This document shows positions 8,403 through 15,403 of a DNA stretch of 33,962 bases, one piece after another. The DNA is from Roseovarius gaetbuli (GTDB lineage: Bacteria > Pseudomonadota > Alphaproteobacteria > Rhodobacterales > Rhodobacteraceae), in assembly GCF_900172365.1 (NCBI RefSeq), contig NZ_FWFJ01000043.1, forward strand, positions 1 to 33,962, written 5' to 3'. How positions within the stretch are numbered: position 1 is the first letter of the stretch; the number at the start of each line of letters is the position of its first letter. Made by a program: the position numbers and the translations under genes. The notes under the pieces were generated by a model. The model was given only the letters and a program-made list of their open reading frames with translations, had not been told where the DNA came from and did not search any database.

Positions 8403-8430
8403 AAACGCCGGGGCATCGCCTCGGCGTTTT
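8403..8430 (+). terminator. Rho-independent terminator after the TRAP operon
   Basis: AAACGCCG (8403-8410) pairs with CGGCGTTT (8422-8429), the inner GGC/GCC extends the stem, and a short T run ends it. It lies 24 nt after the large-permease stop and separates the TRAP operon from the cytochrome genes. Confidence 0.72.
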
Positions 8431-8474
8431 GCATGTCTCAGTCGCGCGAATGCCTCGCATTGGCGGGCCACGCA

Positions 8475-8488
8475 ATGACATGGATCAA
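8475..8488. promoter_or_regulatory. FNR/FnrL-like binding site upstream of the cytochrome pair
   Basis: ATGAC-ATGG-ATCAA differs at one position from the FNR/Crp-type pattern TTGAY-N4-RTCAA. It lies about 87 nt before the start of the diheme cytochrome gene. In Rhodobacteraceae FnrL controls oxygen-responsive respiratory genes through such sites. The match is by eye, and a single degenerate 14-mer can occur by chance. Confidence 0.4.
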
Positions 8489-8574
8489 GGCCGTCAGGGG
8501 CGCGCGGGTGTTGAGTGATATTGGGGCGTTCCGGATTTATCAAGGCGTCGCCTCGATTTTCGAGGAGGATTATG

Positions 8575-9291
8575 ATGACCACTCAGATTACAAAACCACT
8601 GGCGGGCACGGCGCTTCTTGCCGGGGCACTGGCACTTTTAAGCGCATCCTTTGCCTATGCGGCCGATCAGGGATCGGTGGCGCGCGGCGGGCGGCTTTAT
8701 GACAAGTGGTACGCCGAAACCAAACAAGAGGCGCCCAAGGAGTCGCACAAGCTTTATCCCGCTGACGGCAAATACGCCGAAAAGGCAGGCACCAACTGGC
8801 GCTGTAAGGAGTGTCACGGCTGGGACGGCAACGGCGTTGACGGGGCCTATAACGCGGGCAAGCATTTCACCGGCATCAAGGGTGTCAACGGCATGCAGAA
8901 CGGCGACCCCGCAGCGGTGGTCGCGGTCCTGACCGGCGATGCGCATGGCTATGGCGATTACCTCTCCGAGACCGACCTGAGCGATCTGGCGAATTTCGTG
9001 GTGCATGGTGAATACGGCTATTCCGCCTATGTCAGCGAGGGCAAGATCACCGGCGACGCAGAGCGCGGTGGTCAGGTCTATCGCACGGTCTGTTCCAAGT
9101 GCCATGGCGACGAGGGCAAGTTGCCCAAGGAAATGCCGCCGCTGGCCTCTCTGGTCGGCAACCCCTGGGAGGTGATGCACAAGATCCTCAACGGTCAGCC
9201 GAATGAATCGATGCCGGGGCTGCGTGCCTTTGATCATCTGATTTCGGCCGATGTGATCGCCTATATCGCCGCCGAATTGCCGCCGGAGTAG
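8575..9291 (+). CDS. Exported diheme c-type cytochrome
   Basis: 238 residues. A Sec signal peptide (hydrophobic ALLAGALALLSASFAYA) with cleavage near residue 29 is followed by two cytochrome c modules. Heme-binding sites are C77-K-E-C-H81 in RCKECHGWDG and C173-S-K-C-H177 in VCSKCHGDEG, both in the periplasm. M213 in ESMPGLRAF is a likely axial ligand of the second heme. The start at 8575 is preferred because GAGGAGG is 6 nt upstream; the ATG one codon earlier is only 3 nt from it. The conserved first module (GGRLYDKWY, CKECHGWDGNGVDGAY) belongs to a family I recognise only as electron-transfer cytochromes. With the NapC-like gene downstream it probably forms an electron relay from quinol to an unidentified acceptor. 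Confidence 0.9.
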   Translation: MTTQITKPLAGTALLAGALALLSASFAYAADQGSVARGGRLYDKWYAETKQEAPKESHKLYPADGKYAEKAGTNWRCKECHGWDGNGVDGAYNAGKHFTGIKGVNGMQNGDPAAVVAVLTGDAHGYGDYLSETDLSDLANFVVHGEYGYSAYVSEGKITGDAERGGQVYRTVCSKCHGDEGKLPKEMPPLASLVGNPWEVMHKILNGQPNESMPGLRAFDHLISADVIAYIAAELPPE

Positions 9292-9342
9292 GGCGCAAGA
9301 CACCAACACGGGGCGCGTGGCAAAGGATGTGTCGCGCGCCTG

Positions 9343-9384
9343 TTTTGTCCCAGTGGTTTTGTCCCAGTGGTTTTGTCCCGGTGA
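9343..9384 (+). repeat. Three tandem 14-bp repeats before the napC-like gene
   Basis: TTTTGTCCCAGTGG occurs at 9343-9356 and 9357-9370, and a third copy with two changes spans 9371-9384. The repeats fill the gap between the two cytochrome genes, ending just before the RBS GAAGGAG. They look like slippage-type duplication; no function is visible. Confidence 0.8.
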
Positions 9385-9397
9385 AGGAGTGGCGCAG

Positions 9398-9991
9398 ATG
9401 CTGCGATTGTTAAGTGGCCTATGGGGCTGGTTTACCCGGCCCAGTATCTTGCTTGGTCAGGGCGTTCTCTATGGAATTGGCGGCATCGGCGGGATCATCC
9501 TCTGGGGTGGGTTTCACACCGCGATGGAGGCGACCAACACGCTGGAGTTCTGCGTGTCCTGTCACGAGATGCGCGACACGGTTTACGAAGAGTACAAGAC
9601 CTCGGTGCATTACAAGAATGCCTCTGGCGTGCGCGCCAAGTGCTCGGATTGTCACGTGCCCCACGCCTGGGGGCCCAAGGTCGTGCGCAAGATCCAGGCC
9701 ACGAACGAGGTCTGGCATACCCTGCGCGGCACCATCAACACGCCTGAAAAGTTCGAAGCCAAGCGCGCCGAACTGGCTGCGCATGTCTGGGAGGTGATGA
9801 AGGAAACCGATTCACGCGAATGCCGCAATTGCCATAGCTTCGAGGCGATGGATTTCACCAAGCAATCGCGCCGCGCCGTCGAGAAAATGGAAGTGGTCGC
9901 CCAGACCGGCCATTCGCCCGACGGCAGCACCTGCATTGATTGCCACAAGGGCATTGCACACAAATTACCCAAGGTGGAGCGCGACGACTAG
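9398..9991 (+). CDS. NapC/NirT-family tetraheme quinol dehydrogenase
   Basis: 197 residues from the ATG at 9398 (RBS GAAGGAG 8-10 nt upstream; a longer in-frame start has no native-looking sequence). An N-terminal signal anchor (about 18-38, LLGQGVLYGIGGIGGIILWG) is followed by a periplasmic domain with four CxxCH sites: C52-H56, C82-H86, C142-H146 and C179-H183. The family oxidises membrane quinol and passes electrons to periplasmic reductases (nitrate, nitrite, TMAO). No napA, nirS, torA or similar gene is adjacent, so the partner is unknown; the upstream diheme cytochrome is the natural electron acceptor or carrier. A 54-bp palindromic repeat follows the stop. Confidence 0.92.
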   Translation: MLRLLSGLWGWFTRPSILLGQGVLYGIGGIGGIILWGGFHTAMEATNTLEFCVSCHEMRDTVYEEYKTSVHYKNASGVRAKCSDCHVPHAWGPKVVRKIQATNEVWHTLRGTINTPEKFEAKRAELAAHVWEVMKETDSRECRNCHSFEAMDFTKQSRRAVEKMEVVAQTGHSPDGSTCIDCHKGIAHKLPKVERDD

Positions 9992-10000
9992 CGCCGCGCT

Positions 10001-10054
10001 AGAGCATGTTGCTCAAAAGTGGGAACCGGTTCTGAGCGTCTCGAACATGCGACA
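10001..10054. repeat. Palindromic intergenic repeat, copy 1
   Basis: 54 bp beginning AGAGCATGTTGCTCAAAAGT and ending AACATGCGACA; it matches 21079-21132 at 50 of 54 positions. The inner arms CTCAAAA/TTCTGAG and outer arms GCATGTT/AACATGC make a nested stem. It lies between the convergent napC-like and prfC genes and may act as a bidirectional terminator. Similar palindromic elements are common between genes in alphaproteobacteria. Confidence 0.85.
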
Positions 10055-10064
10055 TTAACAGGCT

Positions 10065-11672
10065 TTAGACCATCATTTCCTTGGTCGAGGTCAGCGTGAC
10101 ATCAGGATAATCGCGCTCGACCCGGTCGATATCCCACTGCATCCGCGTCAGGTACACAACGTCGCCGTCATTGTCGCGCGCGATGTGCTGCTTGTTGGCC
10201 TCGGTGAATTTATCGACCGCCGCCTTGGGGCCATTGACCCAGCGTGCCGAGGTGAACTGAGAATTCTCGAACCGTACTGGCAGGCCGTATTCCTGTTCGA
10301 TCCGGCTGGCCAGCACCTCGAATTGCAAGGCCCCCACGACGCCAACAATAAAGCCAGAGCCAAAGGCCGGTTTGAACACCTTGGCGGCGCCCTCTTCGGC
10401 GAATTGCATCAGCGCCTTTTCCAGGTGCTTGGCCTTCATCGGATCGCCCGCGCGGGCCTGTTGCAGCAACTCGGGTGCAAACGACGGGATGCCGGTCACG
10501 CGCAGGTCTTCGCCCTCGGTCAGCGTGTCGCCGATGCGCAATTGGCCGTGGTTGGGAATGCCGATGATATCCCCGGCCCAGGCCTCTTCGGCCAGCTCGC
10601 GGTCAGAGGCGAGAAACAGCACCGGCGCGGTCACTGTCATCGGTTTTTTGCTACGCACATGGGTGAGCTTCATGCCACGCTTGAAGTGCCCCGAGGCAAG
10701 ACGCACAAAGGCGACCCGGTCGCGGTGGCGCGGGTCCATATTGGCCTGAACCTTGAAGACAAAGCCGGTGACCTTGGTTTCCTCGGGCGCAATCTCTCGC
10801 GGGGTGGCCTTTTGCACCTGCGGCTCGGGGCCGAATTCCGCGATCCCGGTCATCAATTCCTTGACCCCGAACGAATTGATCGCAGAGCCGAACCAGATCG
10901 GCGTCATATGCCCCTCAAGCACCGACTGCGGGTCGAGAGCGGGCAAAAGCTCTCGTGCCATCGCCACCTCTTCGCGCAACTGCGCCACAAGGTTTGCGGG
11001 TACGTTTTCATCAAGGCGCGGATCATCCAGCCCGTCGATCTCGATGGATTGGGCCACCTTGTTGCGATCGGCGCGATCCATCAGCTCAAGGCGATCATGC
11101 AGCATGTCGTAACAGCCCATGAAATCGCGCCCGACCCCGATAGGCCAGCTCGCCGGGGTCACGTCGATTGCAAGGTTTTCCTGAATTTCGTCGATGATAT
11201 CAAAGGTGTCCCGGCTTTCGCGGTCCATCTTGTTACAAAAGGTCAGGATCGGCAGGTCGCGCAAACGGCAGACCTCGAACAGCTTCTGGGTCTGGCTTTC
11301 CACACCCTTGGCGCCGTCAATCACCATGACGGCCGCATCGACCGCCGTCAGCGTGCGATAGGTATCTTCCGAGAAATCCGAGTGGCCCGGTGTGTCGACA
11401 AGGTTAAAGCGGAAGGGGCCGAAATCAAAGGACATCGCCGAGGCCGAAACCGAAATGCCGCGATCCTTTTCCATCTGCATGAAGTCCGAGCGCGTGCGAC
11501 GGGCCTCGCCTTTGGCGCGCACCTGTCCGGCCATCTGAATGGCGCCCCCATAAAGAAGAAACTTCTCCGTCAGGGTGGTTTTGCCGGCATCCGGGTGCGA
11601 AATGATCGCAAAGGTGCGGCGCCGGGCAATTTCTGCCGGCAGATCGGGGCGGTTTGAGGCGGTGTCTAACAT
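10065..11672 (-). CDS. prfC: Peptide chain release factor 3
   Basis: 535 residues from the ATG at 11672 (MLDTASNRPDLP), close to the family length. RF3 is a translational GTPase that removes RF1 or RF2 from the ribosome after peptide release. Visible: P-loop SHPDAGKTTLTEK (about 25-37), RGISVSASAMSF switch I, DTPGHSDFSEDTYRTL (G3), and NKMDRESRD (G4). Domain II and the RF3-specific C-terminal part (FGSGFIVGVVGALQFEVLASRIEQEYGL) follow. An extended upstream in-frame start is not protein-like. Convergent with the napC-like gene; the Hint-domain gene lies upstream in the same direction. Confidence 0.97.
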   Translation of the reverse strand: MLDTASNRPDLPAEIARRRTFAIISHPDAGKTTLTEKFLLYGGAIQMAGQVRAKGEARRTRSDFMQMEKDRGISVSASAMSFDFGPFRFNLVDTPGHSDFSEDTYRTLTAVDAAVMVIDGAKGVESQTQKLFEVCRLRDLPILTFCNKMDRESRDTFDIIDEIQENLAIDVTPASWPIGVGRDFMGCYDMLHDRLELMDRADRNKVAQSIEIDGLDDPRLDENVPANLVAQLREEVAMARELLPALDPQSVLEGHMTPIWFGSAINSFGVKELMTGIAEFGPEPQVQKATPREIAPEETKVTGFVFKVQANMDPRHRDRVAFVRLASGHFKRGMKLTHVRSKKPMTVTAPVLFLASDRELAEEAWAGDIIGIPNHGQLRIGDTLTEGEDLRVTGIPSFAPELLQQARAGDPMKAKHLEKALMQFAEEGAAKVFKPAFGSGFIVGVVGALQFEVLASRIEQEYGLPVRFENSQFTSARWVNGPKAAVDKFTEANKQHIARDNDGDVVYLTRMQWDIDRVERDYPDVTLTSTKEMMV

Positions 11673-11728
11673 GACCGCGCATATAGAGCGCCAATGAGAA
11701 GGGCGCAATAAGGCTGTGGCAGAGGGGC

Positions 11729-11776
11729 ATTTTCTTAGCGAAGAAAATGATCCAGAAAATTCGGAGAATTTTCTGG
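11729..11776 (-). terminator. Twin perfect hairpins between the Hint-domain gene and prfC
   Basis: CCAGAAAATTC-GGA-GAATTTTCTGG (11752-11776) is a perfect 11-bp stem with a 3-nt loop. ATTTTCTT-AGCG-AAGAAAAT (11729-11748) is a perfect 8-bp stem next to it. Both lie just downstream of the minus-strand Hint-domain gene (stop at 11782), whose transcript they would end; the second stem carries T-rich 3' arms. AT-rich and unlike the surrounding sequence. Confidence 0.6.
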
Positions 11777-11781
11777 GGCGG

Positions 11782-12795
11782 TTACCGCGTCGAGGCCCGT
11801 TTCAAAATTTCCGCCGCGTCGGGGTGGTCAAGCAGGGCTTGGCCAACTTCGAACTCCATGTGCGGGCGCGCGCTGTGGCCGCTGCCCCCTGTTGTCAGCG
11901 CCTCGCCGAGATCGGCGGGCAGCGCGGCGCGCGTGCGCGGATCGACAAGCAGGGTTTCGGCGGCGATGCCTTCGGCATAGATGATCTGATGCGCATCAAA
12001 CAGGATCTGGAAGTAATCCACGAAGCCACCGGAGTCGCGCAGCACGCTATCGCCGTTCACAAGGTGGCGCGCGCGCACCAGAACCTCGTGACGCCCTGCG
12101 CCAAGCGCGTCAGAGCGTTGATAGATGAACAAGCGGTGATCGGGGCTGACCAAAAGGTCGTTTTCGTTGTGCAACGCACCTGCGCGAATGCGGATCGGGG
12201 CGAAGTCGCCGACCGCGCGCACGGTGGATTGACCGATCCAGCGGATCGCCTGCGGGCCATCGTCGCGGGTCAGTACCATGTCGCCAAGCGCGAGGTTTTC
12301 GACCCGGCGCTGTGCGCCCGAGGCCAGCGTGATATGCGTGCCGCGCGAAAACGACACACAGGCCACCTGTGCAAACTTCTGCAAGGGCGTGTCACGATCC
12401 ACCCCGACAAGCGCATAGCCGGTCTTGGGGGCCATATGCGCCAGCGGCATGGCATAGATATCCGCCACATCCCCCGCGCCATCGACCTCGACCAGCACCA
12501 GCAATTCGCTGGTGCGACCGGTGCCCGACATCAGCGTCAGGCAGGAATCAAGATGCAGGTGAGAGCCGGGCGTGCCAAGCTCCGTGTCCGGGGCGATAAT
12601 GAACGGTCCGGGTCCGTCGAGCGTCAGCGACAGGCGGTACTGGCGCGCCTGCGCGCGCAGCTCGTAAACGTCGTCAAGGTCAAGCTCAGTGGCAAAAGAC
12701 AAGGCATCGCCAAGATTGGCCCCGCTCACAACGCGCAGATCAACCGCCTGAAAGACAGGGACGGATTGCGCGGGGCGGGGGCTGGTCTTGGTCAT
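11782..12795 (-). CDS. Hint-domain (Hedgehog/intein-like) protein
   Basis: 337 residues. Residues about 143-300 form a Hint_2-type autoprocessing domain: SFSRGTHITLASGAQRRVENL, GDMVLTRDDGPQAIRWIG, PIRIRAGAL, NDLLVSPDHRLFIYQ, EVLVRARHLVNG, VDYFQILFDAHQIIYAEGI. Such proteins are abundant in Rhodobacteraceae and of unknown role; many are exported or surface proteins. Usually the domain begins CFTPGT with Cys as nucleophile; here the aligned residue appears to be S148 (SFSRGT), with a Cys at 146 two residues earlier. The N-terminal 140 residues look like a small beta-rich domain with no signal peptide. Self-cleavage is therefore doubtful or uses Ser. Confidence 0.85.
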   Translation of the reverse strand: MTKTSPRPAQSVPVFQAVDLRVVSGANLGDALSFATELDLDDVYELRAQARQYRLSLTLDGPGPFIIAPDTELGTPGSHLHLDSCLTLMSGTGRTSELLVLVEVDGAGDVADIYAMPLAHMAPKTGYALVGVDRDTPLQKFAQVACVSFSRGTHITLASGAQRRVENLALGDMVLTRDDGPQAIRWIGQSTVRAVGDFAPIRIRAGALHNENDLLVSPDHRLFIYQRSDALGAGRHEVLVRARHLVNGDSVLRDSGGFVDYFQILFDAHQIIYAEGIAAETLLVDPRTRAALPADLGEALTTGGSGHSARPHMEFEVGQALLDHPDAAEILKRASTR

Positions 12796-13016
12796 TCAAA
12801 TCGGCCGATATCAAAGGGGTGGGCAGGAAACGCTCTGCCTTGCAGCATAACTTAGAATTATGGCAGCATATGGTCAATGAGGAGGACATTCTGGTCCGTG
12901 TCAGCATCGAAATGGGGCATGGCGGGTCTCCGTCGTGGGGGGCGCAATTGGCATTTGTCTGGTCATTCTAATCCGGGCAGTGTTAATTCCGGGTTGAAAC
13001 AACACGGAGGTGCGAC

Positions 13017-13796
13017 ATGGACTTGGGGATTAAAGGCAAACGGGCGTTGGTATGTGCGTCGTCCAAGGGTCTCGGGCTTGGCTGTGCGCGGGCATTGGCC
13101 GAGGCTGGGGTGAACCTGGTGATGAACGCCCGCGGCGCCGAGGCGCTTGAGGCATCAGCGGCGGCGATCCGCGCCGATTTTGGCGTTGAGGTTGTGACCG
13201 TGGCGGCCGATGTCACCACTGAGGAGGGGCGTGCGCGCCTGCTCGAGGCCGCGAGCGGCGTCGATATCCTGGTCAACAACGCCGGTGGTCCGCCGCCGGG
13301 CATGTGGACCGATTGGGAGCGCGAGGATTTCATCAAGGCGCTGGATGCCAACATGCTGACGCCGATTGCCCTGATCAAGGCGCTGGTGCCGGGCATGATG
13401 GAGCGCGGCTGGGGCCGGGTGGTGAATATTACCTCGCAATCCGTCAAGGCGCCGATTGCCGTGCTCGGCCTGTCCAACAGCGCGCGCGCAGGCCTTACCG
13501 GCTATGTCGCGGGCACCTCGCGCCAGGTTGCGGGCAAGGGCGTGACGATCAACAACATGCTGCCCGGCATCCATGCCACCGACCGCGCGGTCTCGCTTGA
13601 TAAGGGCGTCACCGAGGCGCAGGGCATCTCGATGGAAGAGGCCAAGGCGCAACGCTGCGCGGGCATCCCGGTCGGTCGCTATGGCACCATCGAGGAGTTC
13701 GGCGCGACCTGTGCCTTCCTGTGCAGCACGCATGCCGGCTTTATCGTCGGGCAGAATATCCTGCTGGATGGCGGCGGCGTGAACGCTACGCTGTAA
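13017..13796 (+). CDS. Short-chain dehydrogenase/reductase, atypical active site
   Basis: 259 residues with an SDR Rossmann fold: nucleotide loop CASSKGLGLG (about 13-22), DVTT, NNAGG (87-91) and the C-terminal GQNILLDGGG typical of the FabG-like group. The active site is unusual. S140 (NITSQS) aligns with the catalytic Ser, but the positions of the usual Tyr and Lys hold S153 and R157 (LSNSARAG). This variant is seen in a recognised SDR subfamily often annotated as 3-oxoacyl-ACP reductase, so that annotation should not be taken as activity. GGAGG RBS 8 nt upstream. The following symporter gene is 150 nt away; co-function is not evident. Confidence 0.9.
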   Translation: MDLGIKGKRALVCASSKGLGLGCARALAEAGVNLVMNARGAEALEASAAAIRADFGVEVVTVAADVTTEEGRARLLEAASGVDILVNNAGGPPPGMWTDWEREDFIKALDANMLTPIALIKALVPGMMERGWGRVVNITSQSVKAPIAVLGLSNSARAGLTGYVAGTSRQVAGKGVTINNMLPGIHATDRAVSLDKGVTEAQGISMEEAKAQRCAGIPVGRYGTIEEFGATCAFLCSTHAGFIVGQNILLDGGGVNATL

Positions 13797-13813
13797 ACAG
13801 CGACTGAAAGCTG

Positions 13814-13838
13814 CTCCTGTCCGGTCCCCGGGCAGGAG
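13814..13838 (+). terminator. Hairpin after the SDR gene
   Basis: CTCCTG-T-CCGG-TCC-CCGG-G-CAGGAG forms a strong stem with one T-G wobble 17 nt after the stop. There is no T tract, so termination would be weak or Rho-assisted. Confidence 0.4.
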
Positions 13839-13946
13839 GTATGGAAACCAATTCACAAATTCGTAGGTCGTGATGTTTCGTGTGGTTTCGCCTGCGGGCG
13901 GCTGCTAGGCAAATCGTAAACAACGCGAAACGGGGACGGATCTAAA

Positions 13947-15317
13947 ATGCAAGCTATGGTCATTATAGGGCTTTTCGGACTGGTGGTTGCCGCGAGCCTT
14001 GTCGTGTCGCCACGTCGCGCCACGATTGAAGGCTTCTTTAGCGGCACCGGTCAGGACGGCCGCGCACCGGGGTTGATGGTTCTGGTGCTAAGCCAGGTCA
14101 CCACTTGGATTTTCGCGCGCTCGTTGATGAACTCGGCGATCCTTGGCTATTTCTACGGCATTTGGGGCACGCTGGCCTATGCGGCCTATTACGCGTCTTT
14201 CCTGACTGGCGGTTTCATTGTCGATCGCTTGCGGGCCGGGGGCGCGCGTTCGGTTCAGGACTGGCTTGGCGACCGGTTCGGCGGCCTTGGCGTGGCCTGT
14301 TACAACTTGGTGATCGGTCTGCGGCTTTTGTCCGAAGTCTTTGCCAATCTGCTGGTGGTCGGGCTGATTTTTGCCGCCGCCTTGCCCGAGGTCGACATGG
14401 CACGCGAAGGTGCGATCCTTGTCGTCGCGGTGCTCGGGCTGGCCTATAGCGCCTGGGGGGGGCTAAGTGCGGCGCTGCGCACGGATGTGTTGCAGATGTT
14501 GGTCTTTCTCGGCGTCTTTGCCGCTGCCTTTCTGGCGCTGGTGCTGAGCCCCGGCTTTGATCTTGGGGCGGTGCTGACATCAAAGGGCACATCGGGGTCG
14601 TGGAACGGTCAGGTGCTTTTGCTGGTTGCGTTGCTTCAGGTGTTTTCCTACCCGGCGCATGATCCTGTGATGATGGATCGCGGCTTTCTCGCAGATCCGG
14701 CGACAACGCGGCGTTCGTTCCTGCATGCCTTCTGGATTTCGACGCTTTGCATCATCGGGTTCGGTTTTTTCGGCATTCAGGCGGCGCTTGTGGGCGCGGA
14801 ATACGAAGGCCAGCTGATCGGCACATGGGCGGGTATGTTTCCGCCCTGGCTGTTCGTGGCGCTTTTGGTGTCGCTGTTGATCTCGGCACTTAGCACGCTG
14901 GATTCGGCGCTTGCCAGTGCCGCGCGCCTTGTGGTCGACGAGCTGCGGCTTAGGCCGCGCACCCTTGGCGGCGGGCGCGCCGCGATGGTGGTGTTCATGG
15001 TGCTCGGCACGCTTCTGACGCTTTGGGACAATCAGACGCTGTTTGATGCCACTGCCGTCAGCGGCACGGCGAGCATGTTCCTGACGCCGGTGCTCGTGGT
15101 CGGGCTTGCGATGCGCCGCGAGATTGCGCTTTGGGCCTATGTTGTGGCCTTTGGCGCCGCGATGCTTGGGGCCGCGGCCTATTTCGCGCGCGGTTCGCAG
15201 TTTGTAGCGGCGATCCTGCCGGAGGGGCATAAGTACGAACAGCTTCTGGCGATTTGCGTGGTTGTGCTTGTGGTTGGTTTTGCGGCCGTGATCGCAGGCG
15301 CGCGGCGGCGCGCCTGA
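13947..15317 (+). CDS. Sodium:solute symporter family (SSS) permease
   Basis: 456 residues, almost wholly hydrophobic, with about 12-13 predicted helices. Features typical of the SSS family: SQVTTWIFARSLMNSAILGYFYGIWG in the first helices, and SLLISALSTLDSALASAARLVVDEL around residue 310, where the S-T-x-D-S pattern forms part of the Na+ site. It imports a solute with sodium across the inner membrane; the solute cannot be inferred. It lacks the signature positions of PutP or PanF that would allow naming. Weak RBS (GGGGACGG) before the ATG. Convergent with ribA. Confidence 0.88.
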   Translation: MQAMVIIGLFGLVVAASLVVSPRRATIEGFFSGTGQDGRAPGLMVLVLSQVTTWIFARSLMNSAILGYFYGIWGTLAYAAYYASFLTGGFIVDRLRAGGARSVQDWLGDRFGGLGVACYNLVIGLRLLSEVFANLLVVGLIFAAALPEVDMAREGAILVVAVLGLAYSAWGGLSAALRTDVLQMLVFLGVFAAAFLALVLSPGFDLGAVLTSKGTSGSWNGQVLLLVALLQVFSYPAHDPVMMDRGFLADPATTRRSFLHAFWISTLCIIGFGFFGIQAALVGAEYEGQLIGTWAGMFPPWLFVALLVSLLISALSTLDSALASAARLVVDELRLRPRTLGGGRAAMVVFMVLGTLLTLWDNQTLFDATAVSGTASMFLTPVLVVGLAMRREIALWAYVVAFGAAMLGAAAYFARGSQFVAAILPEGHKYEQLLAICVVVLVVGFAAVIAGARRRA

Positions 15318-15359
15318 GGTTTTTGACGGGCAGGGGCGCGCTCCTCAGGCCTGACAGGC

Positions 15360-15373
15360 TGCCTCGCGAGGCA
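15360..15373. terminator. Short perfect palindrome between convergent genes
   Basis: TGCCTCGCGAGGCA lies in the 86-nt gap between the symporter gene and ribA. It could serve termination for either strand; no T tract adjoins it. Confidence 0.25.
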
Positions 15374-15403
15374 CACCGCAAGCTGTGAAGAGCCGCGCGG
15401 ATG

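Noticed and set aside
9312..9340. GGCGCG/CGCGCC stem after the diheme cytochrome gene as a terminator
   Set aside because: A 17-nt loop with weak inner pairing; the downstream cytochrome gene is likely co-transcribed.
10185..11657. An open frame of 490 codons on the plus strand opposite prfC
   Set aside because: Mirror of RF3 codons; prfC is unambiguous.
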